Position numbers and translations under genes: made by a program. 64,000 bases of DNA from Streptomyces nojiriensis (GTDB taxonomy: Bacteria; Actinomycetota; Actinomycetes; Streptomycetales; Streptomycetaceae), in assembly GCF_017639205.1 (NCBI RefSeq), contig NZ_CP071139.1, forward strand, positions 8,617,501-8,681,500, in the 5' to 3' direction. The notes beneath the pieces were generated by a model. The model was not told where the DNA came from. It saw only the letters and a list, made by a program, of their open reading frames with translations, and did no database searches. Positions 17,016-25,712 of the stretch are shown here, in pieces (position 1 is the stretch's first letter; each line of letters begins with the position of its first letter).

Positions 17016-17237
17016 GTGCAGCGGAAGGTCTGGTTGTGGGCGGGGACGGCCTGGTTGGCGCTCGTGTTATCAGGCGGTGCGTTCACTCTCTACCTGGACG
17101 AATCCGAGGATCCTGGTTCGGGGCCGGCCCACTGGGAGCGGGCTCCCGTTCCGAGCGGCACGCCTTCGAGCTGTCCCGACCCGACCGCTGTGGCCAGGGG
17201 CGTCCCACACTCCTGCGCCTACTGGGAACGCGGTTGA
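17016..17237 (+). CDS. Small membrane-anchored or secreted protein
   Basis: 73 residues from a GTG with GAGGGGGAG in front. It opens with VQRKVWLWAGTAWLALVLSG, a positively charged start followed by a hydrophobic helix, then a Pro/Ser-rich part with two cysteines (SSCPDPT and HSCAYWERG) that could form a disulfide outside the cell. I do not recognise a family. It converges on the alpha/beta hydrolase with 12 bases between the stops. Confidence 0.6.
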   Translation: MQRKVWLWAGTAWLALVLSGGAFTLYLDESEDPGSGPAHWERAPVPSGTPSSCPDPTAVARGVPHSCAYWERG

Positions 17238-17249
17238 GCGGCCACGATG

Positions 17250-17993
17250 TCACCGGGTGACGGGTCCCCGAGCAGGCAGTTGCAGGGCGAAGCGGCGGAC
17301 GGCATCCGTGAAGGCGTCCGGATCGTCGAAGTTCGCGAGGTGTCTCGCCCGCGGGATCAGTTCGATGCGGGCGTGCGGATGGGCCCGGACGAAGGCCCTC
17401 TCGCCGGACCGGAAGACGGGGTCCTTCTCGCCGTTCAGGATGAGCACGGGAGCCGATACGCGGCGCATCGCATCCGCGTCGAAGCGGCCCAGTACCTCGC
17501 CCCAGGCGGCCGGCAGGGTGTGGAAGGCGTAGCCGGCGCGGATCGTGGCGTCCACCACCTCGGGAGAGTAGAGCCGACGCAGGAACCTGTCGTTCCAGCG
17601 GGTCAACCGGTCCGCCGGTATGCGGGGGACGAGCCCGGCGATCAACCGGTACGGCATGGCCCACGGACCACGCGTCGCGGCGCTGGCCCCCGCGAGAACC
17701 AGCCCCCGCAGCTGTTCCGGGCAGCGTCGCGCGAATTCCAGCGAGGCGTATCCGCCGAGCGAGTGCCCGACGACCAGAGCGGGTTCGCCGCCGAGTGAGT
17801 CCACCGCGGAAGAGATGATCTCCGTCGCCGCGTCCAGACTCCAGGGCTGCGCAGAGCGCGCGCCGTGGCCCGGCAGGTCGACGGCGGTCACCCGGAAGTC
17901 TTCCTGGAGCGCGGTGAGCTGTGCGCTCCATTGACCCGCGCTGAATCGTGTGCCGTGTACGAAGACGATCGGTGGTGCATCCGCAGCCGTCAT
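17250..17993 (-). CDS. Alpha/beta-fold hydrolase
   Basis: 247 residues. It has the oxyanion strand IVFVHGTRFSAGQW, DLPGHGAR, the nucleophile elbow VVGHSLGGY with Ser78, the acid in LILNGEKDPVF and the His in PRARHLANF. All catalytic residues are in place and the length is normal. The ATG at 17993 has GGGGGACCC in front. The substrate cannot be told; similar proteins are esterases, lactonases or haloperoxidase-like enzymes. It is the only gene of its unit. Confidence 0.85.
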   Translation of the reverse strand: MTAADAPPIVFVHGTRFSAGQWSAQLTALQEDFRVTAVDLPGHGARSAQPWSLDAATEIISSAVDSLGGEPALVVGHSLGGYASLEFARRCPEQLRGLVLAGASAATRGPWAMPYRLIAGLVPRIPADRLTRWNDRFLRRLYSPEVVDATIRAGYAFHTLPAAWGEVLGRFDADAMRRVSAPVLILNGEKDPVFRSGERAFVRAHPHARIELIPRARHLANFDDPDAFTDAVRRFALQLPARGPVTR

Positions 17994-17999
17994 GGGTCC

Positions 18000-18262
18000 C
18001 CCAGATCCGCGTTCTCTCCGGACCGACTCTACTGGCGGGCATCCCGCGCCGCCGAGACGTGGAAGGTGCTTGCCAGGAGGACGTTCGGACTGTCCAACTG
18101 CGTTGGGGCGCGGGAGGAGTGTGCGTCCGTCGGATCGATGACGGCGAGCGGAAGCGGCCGACGCCGCTGTCCGACGTGGCAGTTCGGGCCCACCGCCTTC
18201 ACCACGTGCGCGCGGTCACCCGCCCGTACGCACCCCTGGCGGCATCGGCTCGTTGACCCGGC
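18000..18262. other. Short gene-free stretch
   Basis: I see no convincing gene, repeat or hairpin here. It lies between the divergent starts of the hydrolase gene and the hypothetical gene at 18263 and may hold the hydrolase promoter. Confidence 0.4.
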
Positions 18263-18658
18263 ATGGAACTGCCGACCATCGCGGCGCCGGGCGTCGGTGA
18301 ACGGGCCGACGCCGTGGCCGATGCCGCCTGCCACCTCTACGACACCATCGCCCCCTGGGGGACCGGCGCGCCCGGCGGATGGAGCCGGGCGGCCGCCGAG
18401 GACGCCGCCGAGGCGATCGAGACCACCGCGCACGCCCTCGCGTCCGTCGGCCCGGGCGCCGAGGTGGTCCTCGCGCCCGTCCACGCGGCCCTCGCCGACC
18501 TGCGCCGCCGGCTCGGCCTCGCGCCCGCCGACGCGCTGGGCGGCGACGGGATTCCGGCGACCCCGCGTACGGTCGGCAACCCGCGCCGCACCCGCTGGGC
18601 GCGGGTGCTCACCGCCGCGCCTTCGCCCCGGCAACCGCCTTCTCGTACAACTTCCTGA
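18263..18658 (+). CDS. Hypothetical protein
   Basis: 131 residues. The first 100 (MELPTIAAPGVGERADAVAD..., ending in RRRLGLAPADALGG) look like a small helical protein with normal codon bias, but no Shine-Dalgarno sequence precedes the ATG and I do not recognise a family. The last 17 residues overlap the end of the serine protease gene on the other strand by 50 bases, so the true end may have been altered. Confidence 0.45.
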   Translation: MELPTIAAPGVGERADAVADAACHLYDTIAPWGTGAPGGWSRAAAEDAAEAIETTAHALASVGPGAEVVLAPVHAALADLRRRLGLAPADALGGDGIPATPRTVGNPRRTRWARVLTAAPSPRQPPSRTTS

Positions 18659-19832
18659 TGTCCGCGCCGAAGTAGGAGCTGTACGAGGTGTCGGCCTTGT
18701 CCCCGCCGGTCTTCCAGCCGCCGATGACCCCCACCACGTCACCGGTCCCGGTGCGCGCGTCGTAGCCGGTCAGGAACGGACCGCCGCTGGTCCCACCGGG
18801 ATAGCCGGTGCAGTCGATCCGCAGGAACGATCCCGGGATCCGGGCGTCGGCACTGGTGAACTTCGTCGTCCGGTTGACGCACACGCGCGGCCGGGCGGCG
18901 GAGGCCGGGTAGCCGATCAACGTGACCCGCGCGTGCGCGTAACCGGCGCCGGTCTTCAGCCGGTTCCCGCCGACCACGGCCTCCACCGGGAAGCCGCGGG
19001 CGTCCGGACCCACCTGGGCGAAGGCCACGTCGAGGGCGGCCGCGCGGTCGATGCCCTGGGAGCGGTAGCGCGGGTCGATCCAGATCTTGGAGCGCCCGGC
19101 CGCGTCCCGCAGGACCGGGAACATGCCGTACGGCTGCGGCTTCGCCCGCGTGTACTGCGGTACGAAGGCCACCTGCTGGGTGTCGGAGCCGAGGAGGCAG
19201 TGCGCCGCGGTGAGCACCAGGTCGCGGCCGGGGGAGGAGACCACGCTCGCGGTGCAGAAGTAGGTCCCGCCGCTCTTGACGAGGAACATCCGGCCGGCGA
19301 CCGGGATGCCGTCGAAGTTCTGCCCGATGCCGGGGGTGAGGGCCGGCAGTCGCGGAACGGCCGGGCGTGCCGGAGCCGGTAGCGGAGCCGGGGCCGGGGC
19401 CGATGGCGCACGGGTCGGCGTGGCAACGGCAGTGGGTGTGGGGGTGGGAGCGGGCGTCGGTGTGGCGGCCGGGGTCGCGGACGGCACCGGGAGCCCCGTC
19501 ACGACGGGGGTCGGTGTGGCGGCCGGGATCGCCTCGGCCGGGTCGGCCGAGGCGGCGGGTTCGGCAGGGTCGCCTTCGACGGGTTCGGCCGGCTCCGGCG
19601 GTTCGGGCAGCTCGGGCGGCGCGGGATCCACGAGTCCGGGCGGCACGGGCGGCAACGGGGCGGCGGAGGCCATCCGTTCGGCGGTCCAGAAGGACTGCGC
19701 CTCACGCGCCGACCAGCGGCCGACGGCCACCGGAGCGGCGGCGCTCCCGGCCCCGGCCACGGCCACGGGCAGCGGCCCTCCCGGTACCAGCAGGGCGGCC
19801 GCCACCACGGCCATCGTCAACGTACGTCGCAT
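18609..19832 (-). CDS. Secreted trypsin-like serine protease
   Basis: 407 residues from the ATG at 19832 (MRRTLTMAVV), which has AGGGAG nine bases upstream; a GTG at 19841 is the alternative. Order: signal peptide (about 1-30), a long low-complexity linker rich in Pro, Glu, Thr and Ala (TPTPAPTPTPTAVATPT), then an S1-type protease domain with the His in VLTAAHCLLG, the Asp in LDVAFAQVG and the Ser in YPGGTSGGPFL. The triad is complete. Its start is 13 bases after the stop of the flavin oxidase, so the two are probably one operon of exported proteins. Confidence 0.88.
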   Translation of the reverse strand: MRRTLTMAVVAAALLVPGGPLPVAVAGAGSAAAPVAVGRWSAREAQSFWTAERMASAAPLPPVPPGLVDPAPPELPEPPEPAEPVEGDPAEPAASADPAEAIPAATPTPVVTGLPVPSATPAATPTPAPTPTPTAVATPTRAPSAPAPAPLPAPARPAVPRLPALTPGIGQNFDGIPVAGRMFLVKSGGTYFCTASVVSSPGRDLVLTAAHCLLGSDTQQVAFVPQYTRAKPQPYGMFPVLRDAAGRSKIWIDPRYRSQGIDRAAALDVAFAQVGPDARGFPVEAVVGGNRLKTGAGYAHARVTLIGYPASAARPRVCVNRTTKFTSADARIPGSFLRIDCTGYPGGTSGGPFLTGYDARTGTGDVVGVIGGWKTGGDKADTSYSSYFGADIRKLYEKAVAGAKARR

Positions 19833-19844
19833 GCCGGACACTCC

Positions 19845-21377
19845 CTAAAGGGCCTGGGGGAAACGGAAGAGCCGGTCCGGGTCGTAGACACGCCGGACCT
19901 CCTGCAGCCGAGCGAGGTTCGGGCCGTAGTAGGCCTCGCGCCAGCCCGTGAGCTTCGGGTCGGTGTAGTTCTGGTACGCGCGGCCGCTCGCCCAGGGGCG
20001 CAGGTCCTGCCAGAGCCCGTCGAGCCAGCCCTGGTGCCGGGCCTCCTCGGCGGCCGTCGCGGATTCGGGCCAGTACGCGAGGTACTGGGCGAGGAAGGCG
20101 CTGTCGCGGTGTACGAAGGCGGTGGCGCCGGCCGGGACGCGGTTCACCGCACCGCCGCAGACCCCGTCGAACTGGACCACGCCCAGGCCGCCCCGGGGCA
20201 CGCTCGTCCCGTACCGCCGTACTGCGTCCAGGACCGCGCCGATCGCCGCGTCCGGCAGCCCGCCGCCCGCCCAGAAGTCCGACCGTGCGGCGTAGGAGTC
20301 CCGGCCGAGCCGTCCCTGCGGGTCCCGGCCCGGCAGGGTGCCCGGCAGCCGGCACTGCGCGGGGCTCAGCTCCAGGCAGCCGGACATGGCCCGGACGGTT
20401 TCCTCGTGGCTGCGTACGGTGGTCCAGCTGTCCCGAGGTGCCCCGCCGACCAGGTCGGACAGCCGGGTCAACTGCCGCTCCAGCTCCTGGCGCCCGTCGA
20501 GGCACACGACCCGCATCGCAGGTGGCGCTCCGTCCCCGGCGCCCACCCCGACGGTGAATTCCACCTGGCTCCAGAACGGGTCCGGCAGCCCGGACAGCCA
20601 GCGCTGCCAGCCGCGCAGCACGGCCGCGGAGTCGGCGCCGGACCAGTGGAGTTCGGCGTAGGCGCACGCGCCGACCGGGTGCGTGCGGAAGCGGAACTCG
20701 GTGACCACGCCGAAGTTGCCGCCGCCACCACCGCGCAGCGCCCAGAAGAGCTCCGGATCCCGGTCGGCGGAGACCTCGCGGACGATCCCGTCGGGAGTGA
20801 CCACCCGGGCTCCGGTGAGCCGGTCCGCGGTGGTCCCGTACGCCCGCGAGGCCAGGCCCAGGCCGCCGCCGAGGGTGAGTCCGGCGATCCCGACGGAGGG
20901 GCACAGCCCGGTCGGGACGGACCGGCCGTGCGGGGCGAGGACCGCGTGCACGTCACCGAGTCGGGCTCCGGCGCCGATCCGTACGCCGCCGCCCTCGCCG
21001 CCCTCGCCGCCGTCGACCGACACCGCGGCCATGGCCCCGGTGTCGACCACCAGCCCGGCGGATCGCGTGGACCAGCCGGCGTAGCTGTGCCCGCCGCCGC
21101 GCGGGACCACGGGCGCGGCCGAGCGGCGGGCGAAGTCCAGGCAGACGGCCACGTCCCCGGCGTGCGCGGGATAGGCCACCGCGGCCGGGGCGACGGCGTC
21201 GTACCGGGGCTGGAACAGCCGGCGGGCCTCCGGGTAGTCCCGGTCCCCGGGGAGCACCACGCGCCCGTCGATCCCGCGCGCCAGCGCCCCGTAGTCCGGG
21301 GTCCGGGCCCCCGCCCCGACGGTGGCGAGGACGGCCGCGGCCGCGCTGCCGAGGACCTGGCGGCGATTGAGGCTCAT
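19845..21377 (-). CDS. FAD-dependent oxidoreductase with berberine-bridge (BBE) domain, exported
   Basis: 510 residues. The N-terminus MSLNRRQVLGSAAAAVLATV is a Tat-like signal. The FAD domain shows His97 in PRGGGHSYAGW and Cys159 in PTGLCPSVGIAGLTLGGG, the pair that attaches FAD by two covalent bonds in this family. The C-terminus has the BBE motif YQNYTDPKLTGWREAYYGPNLARL. Such enzymes oxidise sugars, alkaloids or polyketides. AGGAAGGAGGT lies directly before the ATG. It is divergent from a P450 and followed by a secreted protease. Confidence 0.9.
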   Translation of the reverse strand: MSLNRRQVLGSAAAAVLATVGAGARTPDYGALARGIDGRVVLPGDRDYPEARRLFQPRYDAVAPAAVAYPAHAGDVAVCLDFARRSAAPVVPRGGGHSYAGWSTRSAGLVVDTGAMAAVSVDGGEGGEGGGVRIGAGARLGDVHAVLAPHGRSVPTGLCPSVGIAGLTLGGGLGLASRAYGTTADRLTGARVVTPDGIVREVSADRDPELFWALRGGGGGNFGVVTEFRFRTHPVGACAYAELHWSGADSAAVLRGWQRWLSGLPDPFWSQVEFTVGVGAGDGAPPAMRVVCLDGRQELERQLTRLSDLVGGAPRDSWTTVRSHEETVRAMSGCLELSPAQCRLPGTLPGRDPQGRLGRDSYAARSDFWAGGGLPDAAIGAVLDAVRRYGTSVPRGGLGVVQFDGVCGGAVNRVPAGATAFVHRDSAFLAQYLAYWPESATAAEEARHQGWLDGLWQDLRPWASGRAYQNYTDPKLTGWREAYYGPNLARLQEVRRVYDPDRLFRFPQAL

Positions 21378-21539
21378 ACCTCCTTCCTGCCACCGCCCGG
21401 GCCGATAGCGGCGCAGGCGGGTCCCACACGCACCGGGGTGCCCCCTGAACGGCGCACAGCCGAAACGGTTCCGCTCGTCCTACGGTCGCACCGCGACCCG
21501 CGCCCTCCGACCCGCGAACGGCCGCCGTACGCTACCCCC

Positions 21540-22736
21540 ATGGCCCTGGTGGATCTCAGCGCGCACACCGACGCGTTCAACGCCGACCCGTACCCCTTCT
21601 ACGCCGCGCTGCGCACCGCCGGCCCCGTCCACCGGCTGGTGCTCGGCGGCGAACGCACCTGGCTGGTCGTCGGCCACGAGGAGGCCCGGCAGGCCCTCAC
21701 CCATCCGGGACTGTCGAAGGACTGGCTCGGCTCCGAGCTGTTCGCGAGCACCCTGCCCGTCCAGGCCGTCGCCACCAGCATGCTGGACACGGATCCGCCC
21801 CGTCACACCCGGCTGCGCCGCCTGGTGGCCCGGGAGTTCACCGCCCGCCGCGTGGAGTCCCTGCGCCCGCGCGTCCAGCAGATCACCGACGGGCTGCTCG
21901 ATGCGATGGCGGCCCGGCCCGACCGCCGGGCCGACCTGATCGCGTCCTTCGCCGTACCGCTGCCGATGACCGTCATCTGCGAACTCCTCGGCGTCCCCGG
22001 CCTGGACCGGGAGCGCTTCCGCTCCTGGTCGGGCGAGATAGTCGCCCCGCCGGACGGCGTCGGCGCGGACCCCCGGGCCGTGGCGGAGATGACCGCGTAC
22101 CTCTTCGAACTCGTCGCCGCCAAGGCCGCGGACCCCGGAGAGGACCTGCTCAGCGCGCTGATCCGCACCCGCGACGAGGACGGCGGCCGGCTTTCCCCGG
22201 ACGAGCTGATCGGGATGGCCTTCCTGCTCCTGGTCGCGGGCCACGAGACCACCGTCAACCTGATCGGCAACGGCGTACGCGCCCTGCTCGCGCACCCCGG
22301 CCAGCTCGCCGAGCTGCGCGCCGACCCGGACGGGCTGATCGACGGGGCGGTGGAGGAGATGCTCCGCTACGACGGCCCGGTCCAGCACGCCACGTACCGC
22401 TTCGCCGCCACGGACCTGGAGCTGGGCGGCGTCACCATCACGGCCGGCTCCTCCGTCCTCGTGGCGCTCGCCGCGGCGGACCGCGATCCGGCCCGCTTCG
22501 CGCAGCCCGGGCCGGACGTCTTCGACATCCGCCGCACCGGCCCGGGCCACCTCGCCTTCGGTCACGGCATCCACTTCTGCCTCGGCGCCCCGCTCGCCCG
22601 GATGGAGGGACGCATCGCGCTCCGGGCCCTGCTGGAGCGTTTCCCGGACCTCGCCGGCGACCCGGAGGCGGGCCCGCCCGACTGGTTCCCGGGCACCTTG
22701 ATGCGGGGCGTGACACGGCTGCCGCTGCGCTGGTGA
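21540..22736 (+). CDS. Cytochrome P450
   Basis: 398 residues, the usual size of a soluble bacterial P450. It has the I-helix oxygen-activation motif LLLVAGHETTVN, ExxR in EEMLRYDGP, and the haem loop FGHGIHFCLGAPLAR with Cys347 as the axial ligand. The start is the ATG at 21540 (MALVDLSAHTD). No ribosome site is visible, so the mRNA may be leaderless or the start may differ slightly. No ferredoxin gene is adjacent. It is divergent from the BBE oxidase, with 162 bases between them. Confidence 0.92.
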   Translation: MALVDLSAHTDAFNADPYPFYAALRTAGPVHRLVLGGERTWLVVGHEEARQALTHPGLSKDWLGSELFASTLPVQAVATSMLDTDPPRHTRLRRLVAREFTARRVESLRPRVQQITDGLLDAMAARPDRRADLIASFAVPLPMTVICELLGVPGLDRERFRSWSGEIVAPPDGVGADPRAVAEMTAYLFELVAAKAADPGEDLLSALIRTRDEDGGRLSPDELIGMAFLLLVAGHETTVNLIGNGVRALLAHPGQLAELRADPDGLIDGAVEEMLRYDGPVQHATYRFAATDLELGGVTITAGSSVLVALAAADRDPARFAQPGPDVFDIRRTGPGHLAFGHGIHFCLGAPLARMEGRIALRALLERFPDLAGDPEAGPPDWFPGTLMRGVTRLPLRW

Positions 22737-22757
22737 GCGCCGGGTGGACCGGAAGTC

Positions 22758-23342
22758 CTAGGCGGCGCGCCGTGCCAGGTCCTTCGCGAGGACGACGCTG
22801 TCGTAGTTGGTGACGTCCCACCGCCACGCGCCGATGGGCGCGTAGCCGCGGCGCCGGTACCAGCCGACGAGTTCGGCGGCCTGCGCCGAGGTGTCGATGA
22901 CGACGTGGTCCGAGCCGAGGGCGGCGATCCGCGCCTCCGCGAGTGCCAGCAGCCGGCGGCCGAGCCCGCTGCCCCGCCGGGCGGGGTCCACCGCCAGTTG
23001 CCAGAACGATCCGGCCCCTTCGGGCGCCGGGTAGCCGCTGGGCGTGGAGTGCGGGGCGGAGACGGTGACCGTGCCGACCGGCACCCCGTCCCACGTCGCG
23101 ACCCAGCACTCGCCCTTGCCCAGCCGGTGGCGGGTGTCCTCGGGCGACTGGTACGAGGCGAAGAAGACCCGCCCGGCGGCGGCGTGGTCCGCGTAGGCCC
23201 GGTGGAGCAGGGCGGTCAGCTCCTCCACGGAGTCGCCGTCCCGGAACCGCCGCAGGACGAAGCCTCCCGCCCCCGGCGCCGTTTCCGCCCCTGCTCCCGA
23301 TGCCACCACGTCGTCGATGTCCACGGCGGCAGTCAACAGCAC
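22758..23342 (-). CDS. GNAT-family N-acetyltransferase
   Basis: 194 residues from a GTG. The acetyl-CoA site is seen in WQLAVDPARRGSGLGRRLLALAE (the RxxGxG/A loop), followed by VVIDTSAQAAELVGWYRRRGY and a C-terminal strand. The first 30 residues are low-complexity and a start further in is possible. The substrate is unknown. It converges on the P450 gene. Confidence 0.82.
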   Translation of the reverse strand: MLLTAAVDIDDVVASGAGAETAPGAGGFVLRRFRDGDSVEELTALLHRAYADHAAAGRVFFASYQSPEDTRHRLGKGECWVATWDGVPVGTVTVSAPHSTPSGYPAPEGAGSFWQLAVDPARRGSGLGRRLLALAEARIAALGSDHVVIDTSAQAAELVGWYRRRGYAPIGAWRWDVTNYDSVVLAKDLARRAA

Positions 23343-23377
23343 CGGCGGAGCCTGTCCGAGGGCGGGTCCTCGGGGGC

Positions 23378-24031
23378 CTACGCCTTGCGCGCCAGCAGGA
23401 AGCCCTGCGGGGACGTCTCACCGGGGCCCGCCTCGCGGACCACCCGGGCCACCTCGGTCAGTCCGGCCCCGGCCAGCAGGCCGGCGATCAGCTCGGGCGG
23501 GGTCCGGTACACGTGGAGGTCGACCGGGTGCCCGTACGCGTGCTCCAGCCGGATCCGCTCGTCGCCGGCCTTGAAGGCGATCAGGAGATGGCCGCCCGGC
23601 GCCAGCACCCGGGTGAACTCCGCGAACAGCGCGGGAAGTCCGGAGGGCGGGGTGTGCACGGTGGAGTACCAGGCCAGCACCCCGCCGAGGACCCCGTCGG
23701 CCACGTCCAGGGCGGCCATCGACGCCACCTCGAAGCGCAGCCCCGGATACGTCCGGCGGGCCACCGCCACCATCGCCGGGGACAGGTCGACACCGAAGGC
23801 CCGTACGCCCAGACCGTCCAGATACGCCGTCACCCGGCCCGGGCCGCAGCCCAGGTCGGCCACCGCCCGGCCGCCGCCGCCCGCGTCGTCGCGCACGTAC
23901 TCGGCGAAGGCCGCCAACATGGCCCGGTCCAGCGGCTTTCCGGCCAGTTCGGCGCTGAGCAGCCGCGCGTAGTCGACGGCGACGGCGTCGTAGGACGCCC
24001 GTACGGAGCTGAGGTACGAGGTCTCTGTCAT
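23378..24031 (-). CDS. Class I SAM-dependent methyltransferase
   Basis: 217 residues with motif I VADLGCGPGRVTAYL, the acidic residue after strand 2 in AFGVDLSPAMV, and the later strand VLAPGGHLLIAFKAG. The fold and length match the small-molecule methyltransferases. SYDAVAVDYARLL at the N-terminus is typical. It lies 35 bases upstream of the GNAT gene on the same strand and may be co-transcribed with it. It does not obviously belong to the siderophore pathway. Confidence 0.88.
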   Translation of the reverse strand: MTETSYLSSVRASYDAVAVDYARLLSAELAGKPLDRAMLAAFAEYVRDDAGGGGRAVADLGCGPGRVTAYLDGLGVRAFGVDLSPAMVAVARRTYPGLRFEVASMAALDVADGVLGGVLAWYSTVHTPPSGLPALFAEFTRVLAPGGHLLIAFKAGDERIRLEHAYGHPVDLHVYRTPPELIAGLLAGAGLTEVARVVREAGPGETSPQGFLLARKA

Positions 24032-24089
24032 GCCCCTGAACAGTAGCCTCCAGAGCCCCTCCGGGGGGAAACCGACCGAGTGCTCCCGC

Positions 24090-25604
24090 TCACCCCCCGA
24101 CCAGCGGATTGGGCAGTTCCGCCCACTGATCGCCCGGAACCCCGGGACTCAGCCGCATCAGGGTGAGCGCCTTGGTGGGCAGCGGCCCGGTCAGGAGCGC
24201 CTCGGTGTCCGCGGTGGCCGGCAGTGCGGACACCTCCGCGAGTGCCTCGGCGAAGGCCCCGGCCGAGCCCGCCGTGGCCCCGAGCGCCCCCGTCAGCAAG
24301 GACCCGAACAGCTTGCGCCGCAGCACGGTCACGTCGTCGGTCACCAGCCTGCCCGACAGGGGCGGCACCGGCAGGCCGTGCCGCGCCAGCCGGGCCGGGC
24401 TGATCCGGATGTCGGCGAGGTCGCGGTAGACCAGCCGCAGCGGGGCGCCGGTGGGGGAGAGGACGACGAGGAGGTTCTGGCCGTGCGCCTCCAGAGCCAC
24501 CCCGAGCTCCAGCACCCGCAGGCACACCGAGAGCGCGAGCCGGGCGAACTCGGCGCGCCAGGCCGCCGAACGCGCCGGGCCGAAGGACGCGAGGGCCGCC
24601 ACCGGCAGCACCCGCTCACCGGCGGCGGCGTCCGCGTACACCTCCGGCGGCTCGCGCAGCACGGCCGCCAGATCCGGACTGTGCGCGGTCGTGGCGCCCA
24701 GCGTGCGGGTGATGTGCAGCCGGCCGTCGAGGCGCGCGGCCAGGCCCTGGGCGAAGGCCGAGACGGCCGCCGCCGTCTCGATGGAGTAGACGGAGATGTC
24801 CCGCACGGACGAGGTCAGCCGGGCGCTCAGCGCGGTCTTCACGTGCGCCCCGCCGTCGGCGGGGGCCAGCGTGCGCAGGGCCATCAGCGGATGCGCCGCG
24901 AAACCGGGCAGCACCCGCTCGTGCTTGAGGACGTGCGCCGCCTGCCACGGGTGCACCGGGACCAGGACCCGCCCCGCGTCCCGCAGCTCCGCCGGCCAGT
25001 CGCCGGTGACCAGGCATTCCTCGGCCCGTACGGCGACCAGCCCGAGCTCCACCACCGGCCGGTGCTCGGGCGCGTACGCCAGCTGCTCGGCCACCGAGAA
25101 GCCGGGCCGGGAACGGCAGTTCGGGTGGAAGGGATGCCCGTCGACCACCCGCTGTTCCCATTCCCAGGTGGCCCGCGGGGCGGAGTCGTCCCCGGTGGCC
25201 GGCTGACCGGCCCGGGAGAGCGCGAGGGAGGCCGTGCAGCCGTCCAGCTCGGCGGCGAACTGCTCCCCGTGCGGCACCCCGAGGGCCGTCACCAGCCGCG
25301 CGGCCTGCCGGTAGGGCCGGCCGTCGAGCAGCAGCTCGCTCACGTAGGGCCCGGTCGCGTACGGATCCGGCAGCGGGCCCTCCAGCCGGGCGCCCCCGGC
25401 CAGCAGCAGCGCCAGGCCGTCGGACCCGTGCTCGCGGCCGACGACCCAGGGCAGGGGCTCGAAGGCCAGGGCCCGCCACAGCCGGGTCAGCACGGCCGCC
25501 CGGGCACCGCCGAGCGCGGCGGCGTACGAGGGTCCGAGCGACGGGCGTACGCCGGCCAGCTCGGCGGCGACGGCCTCTTCGGCCGGGGAGGGGGAAAGGT
25601 GCAT
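24090..25604 (-). CDS. IucA/IucC family siderophore synthetase
   Basis: 504 residues; NRPS-independent siderophore (NIS) synthetase. Such enzymes use ATP to adenylate a carboxylate (citrate, succinate or similar) and join it to an amine or hydroxylamine. Visible marks: GHPFHPNCRSRPGFS, the conserved G-H-P-x-H-P-x-x-K/R loop; VPVHPWQ; KTALSARLTSSVRDIS; and the C-terminal domain with ALEAHGQNLLVVL and VYRDLADIRI. The ATG at 25604 follows GGAG. It is divergent from a second NIS gene across a 109-base region holding a 19-bp palindrome. Confidence 0.88.
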   Translation of the reverse strand: MHLSPSPAEEAVAAELAGVRPSLGPSYAAALGGARAAVLTRLWRALAFEPLPWVVGREHGSDGLALLLAGGARLEGPLPDPYATGPYVSELLLDGRPYRQAARLVTALGVPHGEQFAAELDGCTASLALSRAGQPATGDDSAPRATWEWEQRVVDGHPFHPNCRSRPGFSVAEQLAYAPEHRPVVELGLVAVRAEECLVTGDWPAELRDAGRVLVPVHPWQAAHVLKHERVLPGFAAHPLMALRTLAPADGGAHVKTALSARLTSSVRDISVYSIETAAAVSAFAQGLAARLDGRLHITRTLGATTAHSPDLAAVLREPPEVYADAAAGERVLPVAALASFGPARSAAWRAEFARLALSVCLRVLELGVALEAHGQNLLVVLSPTGAPLRLVYRDLADIRISPARLARHGLPVPPLSGRLVTDDVTVLRRKLFGSLLTGALGATAGSAGAFAEALAEVSALPATADTEALLTGPLPTKALTLMRLSPGVPGDQWAELPNPLVGG

Positions 25605-25632
25605 GCTGAGGCTCCGGCATCGGAATATCGCT

Positions 25633-25651
25633 TTACGGGATGATCAAGTAA
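25633..25651. promoter_or_regulatory. 19-bp palindrome between divergent NIS genes, possible iron-regulator operator
   Basis: TTACGGGATGATCAAGTAA has perfect outer arms (TTAC/GTAA) and an inner GAT-N-ATC, with only two mismatched pairs. Its length, central position and outer TTA/TAA fit the DmdR/IdeR iron boxes of actinomycetes, but the inside matches that consensus only partly (about 11 of 19). Iron repression of the siderophore genes is expected biology; the identity of the regulator is inference. Confidence 0.45.
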
Positions 25652-25712
25652 TGATTGCGGATACCGAAGATCACGACTGGTGGTTACGCCCTGCGAACCT
25701 CCGGCGCACCGG

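Noticed and set aside
18000..18262. Small genes on either strand
   Set aside because: Frames are open only because of high GC; no ribosome site or recognisable protein pattern.
19330..19520. GC-rich repeats as a possible repeat array
   Set aside because: They code the Pro/Thr/Ala linker of the serine protease and need no other explanation.
20034..21539. A long extension upstream of the P450
   Set aside because: It is antisense to the flavin oxidase; P450s of this family start with a sequence like that at 21540.
22737..22757. Terminator between the convergent P450 and GNAT genes
   Set aside because: Only 21 bases with no dyad.
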